Shown piece by piece: positions 38,561-51,940 of a stretch of DNA of 64,000 nt. The stretch's first letter is position 1. Every line of letters begins with the position of its first letter. The DNA lies in contig JAGYVD010000009.1 of NCBI GenBank assembly GCA_021209875.1, forward strand, positions 3,286,001 through 3,350,000, read 5' to 3'. The DNA comes from Rosellinia necatrix. Taxonomy: Eukaryota; Ascomycota; Sordariomycetes; Xylariales; Xylariaceae. The position numbers and the translations under genes were made by a program. The notes beneath the pieces were generated by a model. That model was given only the letters and a program-made list of their open reading frames with translations. It was not told the origin of the DNA and made no database searches.

Positions 38561-41302
38561 TTATTATTTTAGCTGCTTATATTGTTATAAATAATATTTT
38601 TAATAATATTTTTGTTTATAATTTATTTAAATATAATATTTAAAATTAAAAAATATATTAATTTATTTTAGTAACGCTTTTTTTAAATTTATTTTTATTA
38701 AGCTTGTTTAATTTAAGTTTAAATTTAAATATTAAAAATATATTATTTTAAGTTTTTAAAGCTTTTTATAATTAATATTATTAAACTGCTGCTATTAAAT
38801 TTTATATAGTTATATATATTATTTTTATTTATTACTTTTAATTTAAAATATTATATAATAAATAACGCTGCTGCTGCTGTTATTAATACTGTTTTTATTT
38901 TATTTTTATATTTAAAATTAATAAATATTATTTAAAAATGTTTTATTTAAACAATATTAATTTTATATTTATTAATTAATTAAATAAGTTATATTATAAT
39001 ATTATTAAATATAATAATTAATATTAACATTATATTTTTAAATATAAATATATTTTTAGTTTATATTTTATTTTATATTTTTAATTAATTAATTAATATA
39101 TAATTAATAATATAAAATTAGTTTTTATATATTCTATTAATAATTAAATATTTTTTACGTTTTTTATTTTATTTTTAATATTATAATAAATAATTATTAT
39201 AAGCTTTTATTAATTATTAATTAATTTAAAACAAATTATTTTAAACTTTAAAATTTTATTGCGTTAATTTTTAATATTTTAATAAAAAATAAAATATTAT
39301 AATTTTAAAAGCGTTTATTTTTATAAATTTTTATATTTTTATATATTTTTAATTATTTTTAACGTTTATATTTTTATAACTAATTATTTTTTATTTATTA
39401 TTTTTTATATTTTTATTTTTATTTTATTATAATGTTTTTATTTATTTTTGCTATATAGTTTATATTTTAAGCGCTGCTTAAAAACTTATTATAATTTAAT
39501 TTTAAAACGTTTTTTAATATGTTTAAAAGTTTAATAATTTAAAAACTTTAATAAAATTAACAATAAAAAAGCGTTTTTTAAAAGTTATATAAAATTAAAA
39601 AGTTTTTAAATATTTTTATTTTTTAATTTTTTAATTAATTTTTAAAATTTAAGCCGGCAGCTTCTTAATTTTTTTATATTATAATATAAATCATTTAAAT
39701 TAAATAAAGCTTTAAAATATTTAAATTATATTTATATAAAATATTTTATAAAACTATTTATTAATATTTAATTAATAAAAAATATTTTATTATAAACAAG
39801 CTTTTTAATATTTTTATTTAAATTATATATTTTATATATTTATATGCTTAAGCTTTATAAAAAATTCTTATATTTGCTAATTAGTAAATAAATTATTTAA
39901 ATATTATTTAAATAAATTATTTATATTTTTAAGTTTAAAATAAAATTTTTAAAAACTGTTTTAAATTTATTTTTTTTAGCTGTATAGTTTATAATAATAA
40001 CTTTAGTTTTTATTATAAAAATTAAAATTATATTTTATTTAATAGCTTTTTAAAAATTATATTTTTAAATAAAAATATAATATAGTTATATAAAAACGCT
40101 TAATTTTTACGTTGTTTATAAATAATATGTTTTTATAATTAATAAAGCTTAAGCTGCTAAATCTCTGCTTTTATATATAATTTTAAAATTTTTATATAAT
40201 ATAAATAATAGATTATTTTATTAGCTGTTTTTATATAATTTAAGCTTAAGTTTATAAAATGTTTTAATAATAATATAGCTATAAACGTTATATTTAATTA
40301 TAATATAATTATTATATAAAATATTAAGCTGATTTTTTTAATATGTTTTAATTTTTTTTAAAGCTTATTTTATATATTTTAACAGCTTTTTATATAAAAA
40401 TAATATTTTAAAATTTAAACATTATTAATTAAATTAAATTAAGCAGCGATTTTTTAATATATTAATTATATGCTAATATAATCGTTTTTTATATAGTTAT
40501 AAATTATTTTACTTTTTAAAAATTAAGCGATATTTTTTATTTTTAAACTTATAAGCTTTTTAATTTTATTAATAATTTTTTAGCTAATTTTTATTGTTTT
40601 TTATATATAACTAAAAATTTGTTTATATAAAACAAAATAAATATTTAATAATTTAAAATATAAAATAAATATAGTTTTTATTAAATATAATTAGCTTAAA
40701 ACGTTTTAAAATGTTTAAAAACTTTTATATTATAATAATAAAAGGTTTTATAGCTTATATAAACCTTTATTTAATAGCATAGCTTTTTTATTATTTAATA
40801 TTATTTAATATTAAATATATAATAAAAGTTCGCTGTTTTTAATACTTTTAAAAATATTAATATTATATTAAACTATTTAATTTTTGTATTAAAATATATA
40901 TTAATTATTATTATTATTTAAAAGAATTTACTATAAACATTACAGCGTATATTAATTAAAACGTATTTATTATTTATAAAATTTTTATATAACCAGCTTT
41001 ATTTTATAAACTTTTAAAAACTTTTTTATTTAACTTATATATAAATATTTATTTAAATAATAATACCTTGTTTTTTATTTTTTTATTAAAACTATTTTTA
41101 TAATTTTTTTTTTATATAACAAGTATTTTTTATATACTTTTTTAAAAAACTGTTTTAAAAATAATTTTAAGCTTTTTTATTTTATAAAAGTTTTTAATAA
41201 AATTATTTTAATATATTTAATTTTTAAACTAGTTTTTAATTAATTCGTTTTATATTATTATATTATAGCTATAAATATAATATATAATGTTTTATATTTA
41301 TA

Positions 41303-41502
41303 GTAGGCATCAGATAGTTGGAAAGAGATAAAGAATTAATTTATTTGTCTACCTTTTAAACTAACTAATATATAATGATTTTTAAAAGCTTTCCGAAAAA
41401 AAAGCTGTACTAAAAAAGGCTTTACTAAAAAAAGCTTTTAAAAAAAAAGCTTTTTAAAAAAAGGTTTTTTAAAAAAAAAGTTCTGCTAAAATAGCTTTAT
41501 AA
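41303..41502. repeat. Left terminal repeat of element F
   Basis: The outer part (GGCATCAGATAGTTGG) is preserved; the inner part, with the AAAGCTTT units, is converted to A/T runs compared with 51840-51940. Confidence 0.7.
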
Positions 41503-41770
41503 TTGCTTTTTATACAAAAATATTAACAACTTTATTAATTTAGCAAAAAGTACAAGAAATAATAGCGTGTAATAAAAAAAAAAAAAAGTATTATGCCTGC
41601 AAGCAGAATATATTATATAAAGTTATTATAATTAATTAAAAGCGAGGTGTTATTAATAAAGCTAGAGGTAGGCTGCAAAATGCTTTGTTTTATAAAATTT
41701 ATATAACAGACAAAAAATTTTAAAGTTGCTAGCAAAACTAAAATGTTTTATTTAAAAAACGTTTTTAAAA

Positions 41771-41873
41771 TAAGCTGCAAAATGTTTTATAAAAAAAAAA
41801 TAAGCTGTAAAATGTTTTATAAAAATAAAGTAGGCTATAAAATGCTTTATAAAAATAAAGTAGGTTATAAAAT
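41771..41873. repeat. 30-bp minisatellite in element F, interrupted by D2
   Basis: Units begin exactly at 41771, 41801, 41831 and 41861 with the pattern TARGCTRYAAAATGYTTTAT. The fourth unit is split by D2 and continues at 42064. A related half-unit lies near 41670. The insertion's target duplication AAAAT is part of the repeat unit. Confidence 0.85.
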
Positions 41874-42058
41874 TGACACAGTCAGGAAAGGGGGGGGCTC
41901 CTTATCTAGCTAGCGGAGCTAGCTAGATAAGGATTGTGTAGCTTAGATAAGGTAACCTAGCCTAAAAGGCTTCTGGTCCCTGCGGGACCAGAAGCCTCCA
42001 TCTAATCTACATCACACTTTTACAGACTTAACCACACTACCCCTAGTAAACCTTACTA
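41874..42058. mobile_element. D2: 185-bp LTR-like insertion in element F
   Basis: Begins TGACACAG and ends CTTACTA, flanked by the perfect 5-bp duplication AAAAT (41869-41873 and 42059-42063). It has two near-perfect hairpins (41900-41932 and 41967-41997). It is unmutated within mutated surroundings and is a full-length match to D1. It ends TA rather than CA in both copies. Confidence 0.86.
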
Positions 42059-42063
42059 AAAAT

Positions 42064-45000
42064 GCTTTGTTTAAATATATATAAAAGACGTTTTTAACTG
42101 TAAAATTAAGCAGAAACTAAGCTAAAAAATTTTAAGTTCTATAAAAATGTTTAAGTAATAAATATAAAAATAAAATAATAGAATTTTAGTTTTAATAAAA
42201 TATAGCAGAAAAAAAAAAAAAATGCTAATAACGGCTTGCTAAATGCTAAAAGCTTAGTAGTGTTTTAAATAAGGTTTTTTTTTAAGTTGATTGTCTGGCT
42301 GATTTATAATAGGAGATAATTAACAACAAGTAGAAATTATCGACTTGAAAAAAAAAAACTATATATCCTACGCAAAAAAACAACTAGAAAGAAGGAAACA
42401 ACCCGCAGGAGTAACTAGTAGGGGCAGCCTGTAGAAGTCGTCGACAAGAAAACAAAAAAAAAAAAGAAACAGTAATAGAAGTTGTCGCCGCAAAACAAAC
42501 ATATTATTATTATAATACCCAACGGTATTATTTAAACTCTGCGTTTTAACGTTTTAAAAAGCTGAGCTACGCTCGGGAGCATTTATTAAACACAACGGCG
42601 TTTATTAGCTGTTTCTAATAACGATTTAAAATCTAAGCCTATATTAACAGTTATTTATTTTTTAATAGTTTTTACGCGCTGGTTAACCGATGCTTTTTTA
42701 ATCGAAAAAATCTTTTTTATTTTTGTCGGCTGGGCAGGCGTTACAATTAGTGCCGTCGATGCTACAAATAATACAGTTTATATTATTATTGTTGCTGCAG
42801 GCGCTAATACCGTCGGTGCAAAGCTTAATTAAATAATTAGTAGTAGCGTAAATATTATTAAAAAACTTTTATGTTCCGACTATATAGCTTTATTAATTTT
42901 ACGATTAATAATTTCTCATCTTAAAAAAATATTTAATATAATACGATTATAATCCTGTATTTTTTTTTTAACTTTATAATTTAAATATATAAAATAAGGA
43001 TTTTAATTATTAATAATAAAATAGCTTTAATTATTACATTTAAAAGTTTTTAAGTTTATTATTTAATAGATTTTTATTTTATTAATTTTATTTATTAAAA
43101 CAGTTTAATTAAATAAAGCAATAAAGTTTATAAAACTTTTATAATATATTATTAAACTATTTTTAATATAAAAGTTTTTTATAATAAAAACAAAAAGTTA
43201 GCGCTGCTATATTATTTTTAAGTTATAAAAATAATTATATAATTATTTTATAATTTCGTATTAAATATCTGCTGTTATATTAACAGCTACTACTAATTAA
43301 TTATTATTAATTTTATTTATTAAAATATAACTTTATATTAGCTTTTATATATAATATTATTAAAAATATATTTATAAATTTTTTAATATTAAAAAGCTTT
43401 TAATATAGCTATAATATAAAATTTATAATATTAGTCAGCGTATTATAAAGTTCTAGCTGTTAAACTTGCTTAAATTAATTTTATATTAACAATATTTAAA
43501 TATTTAAGCTTTAAAATTGTTTAAACGTTATTTAAATAATTTAAAACCGTTTAAAAATGTTTATATAATATTACTTATAAATTAAATCTATTAAGCTATA
43601 TTTTAAATTTAGCAAGAAATAACAACTGTTTAATAAAAAGTATTAATATTATTATTTAAATTATTAATAATATTAGAATTGCTTATAAAATCTTTTATTT
43701 TTATTAATATAAAAACGTTATTAATATAATATTAAAATTCTGTTAATATTTTTATTAATTTATAAATATAATTTAACGCTTAATATTTTTAGCGGTTTTT
43801 TGTTTATATATTTATAATAATAGCTTTATTGCTTTTTAAAATAATTTTAATATCAATAATATTATTTATAAAAACAGCCGCTGTAATAATAGTTTTATTT
43901 ATTAAAATAATAACAACTGTAGCAACAGCATTATGCTGCGCAGTATTTTTATAATTAAAATGTTTTTTTTTATTAAGGTTTTTTTTATTTTTATTAATTA
44001 TTTTAATAAAAACAGCAACAATATTTTTATTAAGCTTATATTATTTAAAAAATACTTTGTTTAAAAAAATATTATTTAAAAGCTTTTAATATTATTAGCT
44101 ATTTAAATTTAGTTTAAACTAATAAAGTTTAATCTAATTAAAAATATTTTAAAACTATATTTAATACTATTAAAAATTTTAAAAGCTTTTATATTTTTAT
44201 AGTTAAAATATTAAAATAATTTTAGTAATAATATAATTATTTTTAATTTCTGCTTTATTATTTTTTAAGCTGTTTTTAATTTTAAAATATAATTTAAATT
44301 TAAAAATTAATAATATAATATTATTATAGCTAAATTAATAATAACGTAGTTGTTATTAATATTATTTAAAATTAAATATCGTTTAAAAACACGTTTTTAA
44401 TATTTTTAAAAATTAATAAACTTGCAACAAAAAAACATTATTTATTTAAGTTAGTTAGTTTTTTATAGTTGCATTTTTTAATTTTACGTTAATTATAAAT
44501 AAATAAAAAGCTTGAGCTATTATTTTATTAATAATTAATTTATAATATTATTATTAATTATATTTATAAGCGGTATTATAAAAAAATCAGCTGTTATAAT
44601 TATTATTTTAATTTAATTATTATAATAAAATATATGTTCTAGGATTTTTTTAAATAAGTTTATTAATTTAATTATTATTTAAGTTATTATTAAAAACAAT
44701 AATTTTATTTTAGGCGGTAATAAGGGGCGGATTATTTTTATAAATATTATTTTAAATAAAAAAGTATATAAATAATAAAAAACAATAAATTATAATAAAA
44801 ATAATAGATTATAATATGTTTATAAAACAATAATAAATTAAAATATTATATAATAAATAAAATAATATATATTAATAAAAATATAAACTTTAATAAATAA
44901 AAAAAAAGATATAAAAAGTTTTATATATAATATATTATATACTAAAAAAAAAAAAAAAATAAATAATTATTATATATGTTAAATAAAATAAACTAAATAA

Positions 45001-48000
45001 ATAATTTAAATAAACAGGTTAAATATGCTTATTATAAATTATAAACTCTGCGTAATAATATTTATATATTAATACTTAATATAATATTTATTTATTGCTA
45101 ATTGTATATTATTTTGTTATAAGTTTTATTTTTTAAACACGTTTAATATATATTTTTTAAAAATAACTAGTTTTTTTTATTAAAAGCTTTTATTAGTTTA
45201 GCGGCGTTTTATATAAATAATATTTTAAAATATTATTTATTATGTAAAGCTTTATATTTTTTATTAAATAAAATATTTTAGTATTAAATATTTGCTAGCT
45301 TTATTAATCCGTTAAGCTAATATAGTTTTAATCTTATAAAAAATAAAATTGTTTATATTTTTTTTAATATATATACGTTTTAAACGTTTTTTTTTTTAGT
45401 TAAAAAAGTTTAGTTTTAGCTGCGCTAAAAATAAATATATTATAAATACGACTTAATATACGCGTTAATATTTAAAAAATTTTAATTTATTTGCTAGCTT
45501 ATTTATTTTTATAATATAATAAATAGTTTTATCTGTTATTATAACTATTTTTATAAAAGTTTTTAAATACATAATATTTTTATATAAACATAAAAAACTT
45601 TTTATTTATTTAAAATTAGATTAAATTATGTTTAATATTATAACAAATTTTTATATTAACTGCTGCAAATTAAATTATTATTTTATATATTTTTAATATA
45701 ATTAGCAGTAAAATTGAAATTAATTAACTTATAAAATATTTTTATAATTAATAAAAATTTTATAGTTTAAAGCTTAATATTACTTTATTAAAACTTTTTT
45801 TATTGCTATTAATTTAATGTTATTAAAATTATATTATAATATTAAAATAATATTTATTTATAACATTTTAAACAATATAATATAATAATAAACTATAATT
45901 TTAATATTTTAATTATATTTTTGTTTTAATTATTGGTTTAAAAATAATAACTTATTATTATTTTTAGCAATATATTTATTTTAATTTATAAAATTTATTA
46001 AAATTTAAATATAAATTTTAAATTTTTATTTAAAATAATTTTGCTAATATGTTTTAGTTATATAATAATAACATAAATATAAAAACTTTTGTTTATTTTT
46101 AGCTTTATATATAACGTTTTTAAATATTAATAATATTTTTTAAAAATTTATAAATAATTAATATAAAAACATTATAAGCTATATAACTTTTATTTTTAAA
46201 AATATTTACTGCTAAAACTTTTAATAAATTAATAATAAAATTTATTATAATAATATAATATAGCTATAATAGTTTTATAATAAGTTTTAATTTTTTAATA
46301 GTTTTATTAATTAGTTATATATTTAAAACATTAAAAACAATTTTAAATATATTTAAAAATTTATTTTAAAAGCTTATAAATAATAAATTTTTATAGTTTA
46401 TAATATATTTTTAAAAACTAAAATAATATTTTTATTATATGCTATTTATAATAGCTATTATTAATAATTAATTAAAATATATAATTTTATTTCGCTTTAA
46501 ATATTTATTATATAAAATATTTGTTTTAAATTTTATATAAAAATAAACTAATAGCCGGCTATAATAAAAACTAATTTTTTAAATAATTATATATTTGCTG
46601 CAGTTGTTTTTTACGCTGTTTGCTTATTTTTTTATTATTAATAAAACAAAGGTTTTTTATAGCTTTAAATAAGCTTTTTTTTAATGCTATTTATTTTAAT
46701 TTCTATAACTGCAATATAACTAAAATTTTTAAAATATTTTTAAAAGTTTTTAATTTTATTATTTTAAATAATAATATCGTCGGCGTTATAAACCGTTGAT
46801 AATTTTAAAAAAACGTTTAATATTAAATTAAGTTAACTTAATATATAGCATATATTTAACTAAAATTAAAATAAATATATAAACGCTGTTATTAATTTAA
46901 TATTTAGCTTTAAAATATGAACTAATTTTAAACTTATTTATTTTATAATATTTTATATAATAAAATAATTTATTAATACTATTACTAGTAATATATAAAA
47001 TTATATTTATGCTTATAATTAATAATATGTTTAAACTAAAACAAATATTTTTAATTTAATAAATTAATAAGTTGTTTTTATTATATAAAAGTTTTATTTA
47101 AAAATAAAATAAGTTTAATATTATTAATAGAAATTTTTTATTATTTTATATAAAGCTTAAATAAAAACTATTATTTTATATTTTGTTTTTAAAAATATTA
47201 AACTTAATAAAAACTATTTTTGTAGCTTTAATGCTTAAAATAATTTATATTTATAAGCTGGTTTTAAATAATTTTAAAGCTTTAAACTTTTAAATTAGTT
47301 AATTTAAATATAATTTTTGCTGCTTATTGCTGTTGTGCTAAAATCGTTTTAAAAATAGTTTTTGCTGTTCTAGCCTCTGCTAAAAGTTTTATTTTTTTTT
47401 TTTATAACTGTAAAAACTTTTATTAGTATTATAAAATAAATTTCCGCAAAAGTTTTATTATTTTAATATATATTTTAAATTTATAAAAGTTATAAATAGT
47501 TTAAGTTTATAAATAGTTTTAATTTAATTATTTATAATTATAAAATTAAAACAGTTTATTAAAAACTTTAACAGTTTTATTATAAAATATATTATAAAAA
47601 CTTTATTAGTTTTAAACTAAAGTTAATATTATTAAATATTTAAAAAAATTTAATATATTTATAATATTTGTTAGCAGTTTTAAAAATATAACTATATTAT
47701 TAATATATTTAGCTATAAATTAACTATATAATATAAAAATATTATTTATAAATCGTTATATATAGCTTAAATTATTTTTAAATTTTATTAATATAATTTT
47801 AAATATATAAAACTTTTAAAAAAATAATTATTATTTTGTTTTAATAACGTAGCTATACTAGTAGTTAATAAAAAATTTAAAACAATTAACTATTATAATA
47901 TATTAGCATTTTGTTAGTTTAATTATAATAGTTTTTATATTAATAATAAATAAGCGTTAAATATAATAATTTTGTTTAATAATTAAAGGTTTACTACTAT

Positions 48001-51000
48001 TTAGCTTTTTTTTGTTATTTATATAACGTTATATAATAAATATCAGGTATTTAAATAAGATTAGTTATTTTATAAAATTAAGTTTATTATTTTAATATAT
48101 AGATTTAAACTATTTATTTATAATTTTTAATTTTTAATTTTTAATATATATAGTGTTACTATATTAAAAATTTAATTTTATTATTTATTAACTAAGTTTA
48201 TTTATATTATATTATTTTTATTTATTTTAATAATATTTTTTATTTGCTAGGTTTTATGTTTTTTAAAAATATTTTCAGCTTTATTATAAATATATTATTT
48301 AAAGCATATATATATACCCGTTTTTAATTTAAGCTTTTAAAATTTTAAAATAACTTTTAAATATATTAAATATAATATATTTTATTATATTTTAAATGTT
48401 ATCGTTAAAATATTTAATTGTTTTAAACAAAATAAAAGCTTTTTAAATATATTAAACTTTTATAATATATAAAAGTTATTTATAAATTTTTTATTATTAA
48501 CGCAGCAGCTTATAAGTTTTTTTTTATATAATATATATATAATTATTGTTTTAATAATTTAATTTTATATTTGTTTGCGTTTTTACTATATAATAATGTT
48601 TTAATAAGTTTAATTAATAAAAAAATAGCTTTTAAGCTTATTAAAAATATTATTATTTTTAGTGCTTTTATAATTATTAATATAAATATATAATTTTAAC
48701 AGAAATTATTGCTATTTTATTATAAAAATTAATATAAATAATTAATATTATAGTTATAATATATAATAATATTATAATATTAATTGTTATTATAACGCGT
48801 TGTTTTATTAGCTGCTTTTTAATATTAATTTTAAAAGCATAATAATATTATTATAGTTTTTAAATATAACCGATTTTTATAAAAATTAATAATAATTTTA
48901 TTGATATTTATAAAGTCTGTTTTTAATAATAAGTTTAGTTTTAATTTTTTATAATTTAAGCTTTAATTTAAAAACTTTTAGCTTAAATATATAATTTATT
49001 TTTTAATAATATTTAATAAAAATTAGGTTTTTTTATAAAAATAATTAAACTTTTAATTTTATTTATTATTATTAGCTATTTAAACTGCATTTTTTTATAT
49101 ATAATATAAATTAGTTTAGCTAGTTTTATGCTATTATTATTATAAAACAGCTAATATTAAAATATATTATAATAATTTTATTTATATTATTAATTATAAT
49201 TTATAATTAAAAATATATATATTTTATTAAATATTATTTTATATTATATAAAATACTATTTAATATTATATATATTATATTAAATATATTATTAGTTAAA
49301 AATATGTTTGTTTTATTAAGTTTAAACTAATTGTTTTTAATAATTATAACAATAGTTTTTATATAATATATTATTTTTAATTATATAAACAAAAAAACAG
49401 TTTTATTTAAAAATTATATATTATAATAATAATATTATATAATATTTAGTTTTTTATTAAATATTTAATAAGTTTATATTAAAAAATAAAATAAACAGTA
49501 TTATTTTTTTAGTTTTTATTAGAATATTTAATAAAAGTTTTTTTTTTTTTAATTTTTTTATTATAATATATTTATATTATAATAAGTTCTATTTTCAAGC
49601 TTTTAATTAATTATTATTAACAAATAATAATATTTTATTATTAATACTAGTATAACTTTTTTTAAGATCTGTTATAATTAAATTTATTTATAAAATATTT
49701 ATTTAAATAATTTTATATTTAATAATAAGTTTTACTTTTTATTTATTATAATTTTTTTATATTTTTAATATATAATATAACGTTATATATTTAATATATA
49801 GTTTTTATTTTTAAAGTTATTATATAAAAGAATTCTATTATATATTTAAAATCTATTATAATTTTATATATTATTATAGTTTTAAAAGCATTTTAGTTTT
49901 TATAAGTTTTTTATAATTTTTATAATTATATTACGCTATAAAGTTGCTGTTTTATTAATTTTTTTAATTAAAAAAACATTATTTATTAATTTTATACTAA
50001 TAAAATAATAGTTTTAATAATAAAAAAATAAAAAATTATAGAATAAAAAAAAAAATTGTTTTTTTATTATAATATAATAATATAGTTTTATATTTTTTTG
50101 TTTTTTTTAACATAGTTAGAAAACTAGTTTAAGCTAGTAAATACTGCTAATTGTTTATATAGTTGTTATAAATTTAAATAAAGCTAGTTTTATATATAAT
50201 TATAAAACTATATATTTAAAATAAAACTTAAGTTTTAATAATTTTTATTATAAATATAGCTAATATTTAAATTAATATTTTTATAATATTAGCTGTTAAT
50301 TATAAAAATAAATAAACGTTTATTTAATAACGTTTATAATATTTTATAATATTTATTTTAAGTTTGTTTAATATATATTTAAAACTAGCGTTTATTATTG
50401 TTTTAATAAAATTATTTAATATATTTATATATTAAAGCTAAATGTTATTTTAAAATAATTAAAAAATTATTTTATAATATTTTTATTTTAATAAAATTTA
50501 AAGCATTTTGTTTTATTAAAGCTATAAAAAATAAATATTTTTTAATAAGTATTTTTTAATTATAATATAATTGTTTATATTAAAATATTTAATAAATTAA
50601 AATAAAAATATTTAATTAAATAAACTTTTATATTTAATTATTACTTAATATATAAACTAGTTGTTTAAAAATAATATTAGCTGTTTTAAATATATTATTT
50701 ATTATATTTTTAATATTATTATTTTATATAAAAACTTATATTATTATAGCTATTTTTATTATATAACCCTAGAAATTTTATTAAAAATGTTTAAAAAACA
50801 AGTTTAAAAATAAAAAAATAAAAGTAATAATAATAGCAGGTCAGGTAATAAAATGATAAAAATATAAACAAAAAAAATCTGTTTTTTAAGCTTTATAATA
50901 TTATATTTTTAATATTTTTAATATAAAAATAGTTTTAATTTTAAAGTTTAAAAAATAAGTTTAAATAAATTTATTTAAATAATAAAATAAAAAGTTTAGA

Positions 51001-51759
51001 TATAACTATTTTTAATAAAATAAACTTGTTAATTTTATTTATAGTTTATTAAATATTATATATATTAATTATTTATTTTTTAAATATAGTTTAAATTAAA
51101 TATTTTTAAATTTTATTATATTTTTTTTTAAAAAAAATATTAAAAGTTTAAAAACTTATTAAGTTTAAAATCAAAGTTTAAAATTTTAATAAATAATACC
51201 TAGTTTATTTTTAAACTTAAAATATTATATAGTTGTTTTAAAAAAAATAGCTATTTAATAGCAAAATAATATTTTATTAATTTTAATAAATTTATAAAAC
51301 TAAAAACTTTTTAATAAAAACTATTAATAAAAAATAAAACCATAAAAAAAATAAGCTGTTATTACAGCAAAATAAAAAAAATATTATAAATAAAAATATT
51401 TTTAAATTATATATTATTTTTAAACTATATATTTATATTTAAATTATAAAATTTTATTAAAAGTTTTATAAATAATATATTAATATTAATAACTATAAAA
51501 TTTATTAATAATAAACTATAAAAGTTTAATAATAATATAATAACTTAAAAAAAAAAAAAAAGCTAAAGCTTATTAAAATAAAAAAAACAAATATTTTAAT
51601 ATAAAAAAAAAAAACAGCTAAAAATCAAGCTTAACAAAAAACATATTTTTAATTAAATTAAACAGAATAAATTTAAAAAAACAAGTCTGCTGAAAAGCTA
51701 ACCGTTTTATGTATAAAAAAAAAAAAAAAGATCGCCTAAAATTGCTAGCTATTATATCG
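42064..51759. other. Interior of element F; no intact gene
   Basis: Very AT-rich transposon DNA. The first part (42340-42850) keeps more GC than the rest, including a Lys-rich-looking stretch and blocks around 42540-42600 and 42720-42830. These may be less mutated 5' coding or untranslated sequence of F. An A-rich tract at 51710-51730 lies just inside the right terminal repeat and could be a polypurine tract for plus-strand orientation. Frames are all broken and I name no domain. Confidence 0.6.
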
Positions 51760-51940
51760 TAGGTATTAAATAGTTAAAAAAATAAACAATTAATTTATTT
51801 ATTTATTTTTTAAATTAATTAATATATAGTAATTCTTAAAAGCTTTCTGAAAAAAAGCTTTGCTAAAGAAAGCTTCTAAAAGAAGGCTTCCCGAAGGAAG
51901 GTTTCCCGAAAGAAAGGTTCCGCCAGGATGGCTTCATAAT
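51760..51940. repeat. Right terminal repeat of element F
   Basis: The inner (left) half is AT-converted. The outer (right) half keeps a series of ~15-bp units of the type AAGGCTTCCCGAAGG, each with a small inverted repeat, ending near GGATGGCTTCA. Confidence 0.7.

Larger units (their letters stand above)
41303..51940. mobile_element. Element F: ~10.6 kb RIP-degraded element with terminal direct repeats, nested in C
   Basis: Direct repeats of about 200 bases (41303-41502) and 181 bases (51760-51940) match over their whole length with RIP-type differences. Each contains short tandem AAGCTTTCC/AAGGCTTCCC units. They bound a 10.6 kb unit that interrupts the interior of element C. I could not find a clean 5-bp duplication, so LTR status is likely but not proven, and the ends may be off by a few bases. 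It is larger than A, B, C and E and contains the insertion D2, a 30-bp minisatellite and a partly GC-preserved stretch at 42340-42850. No intact frame; family unknown. Confidence 0.68.
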
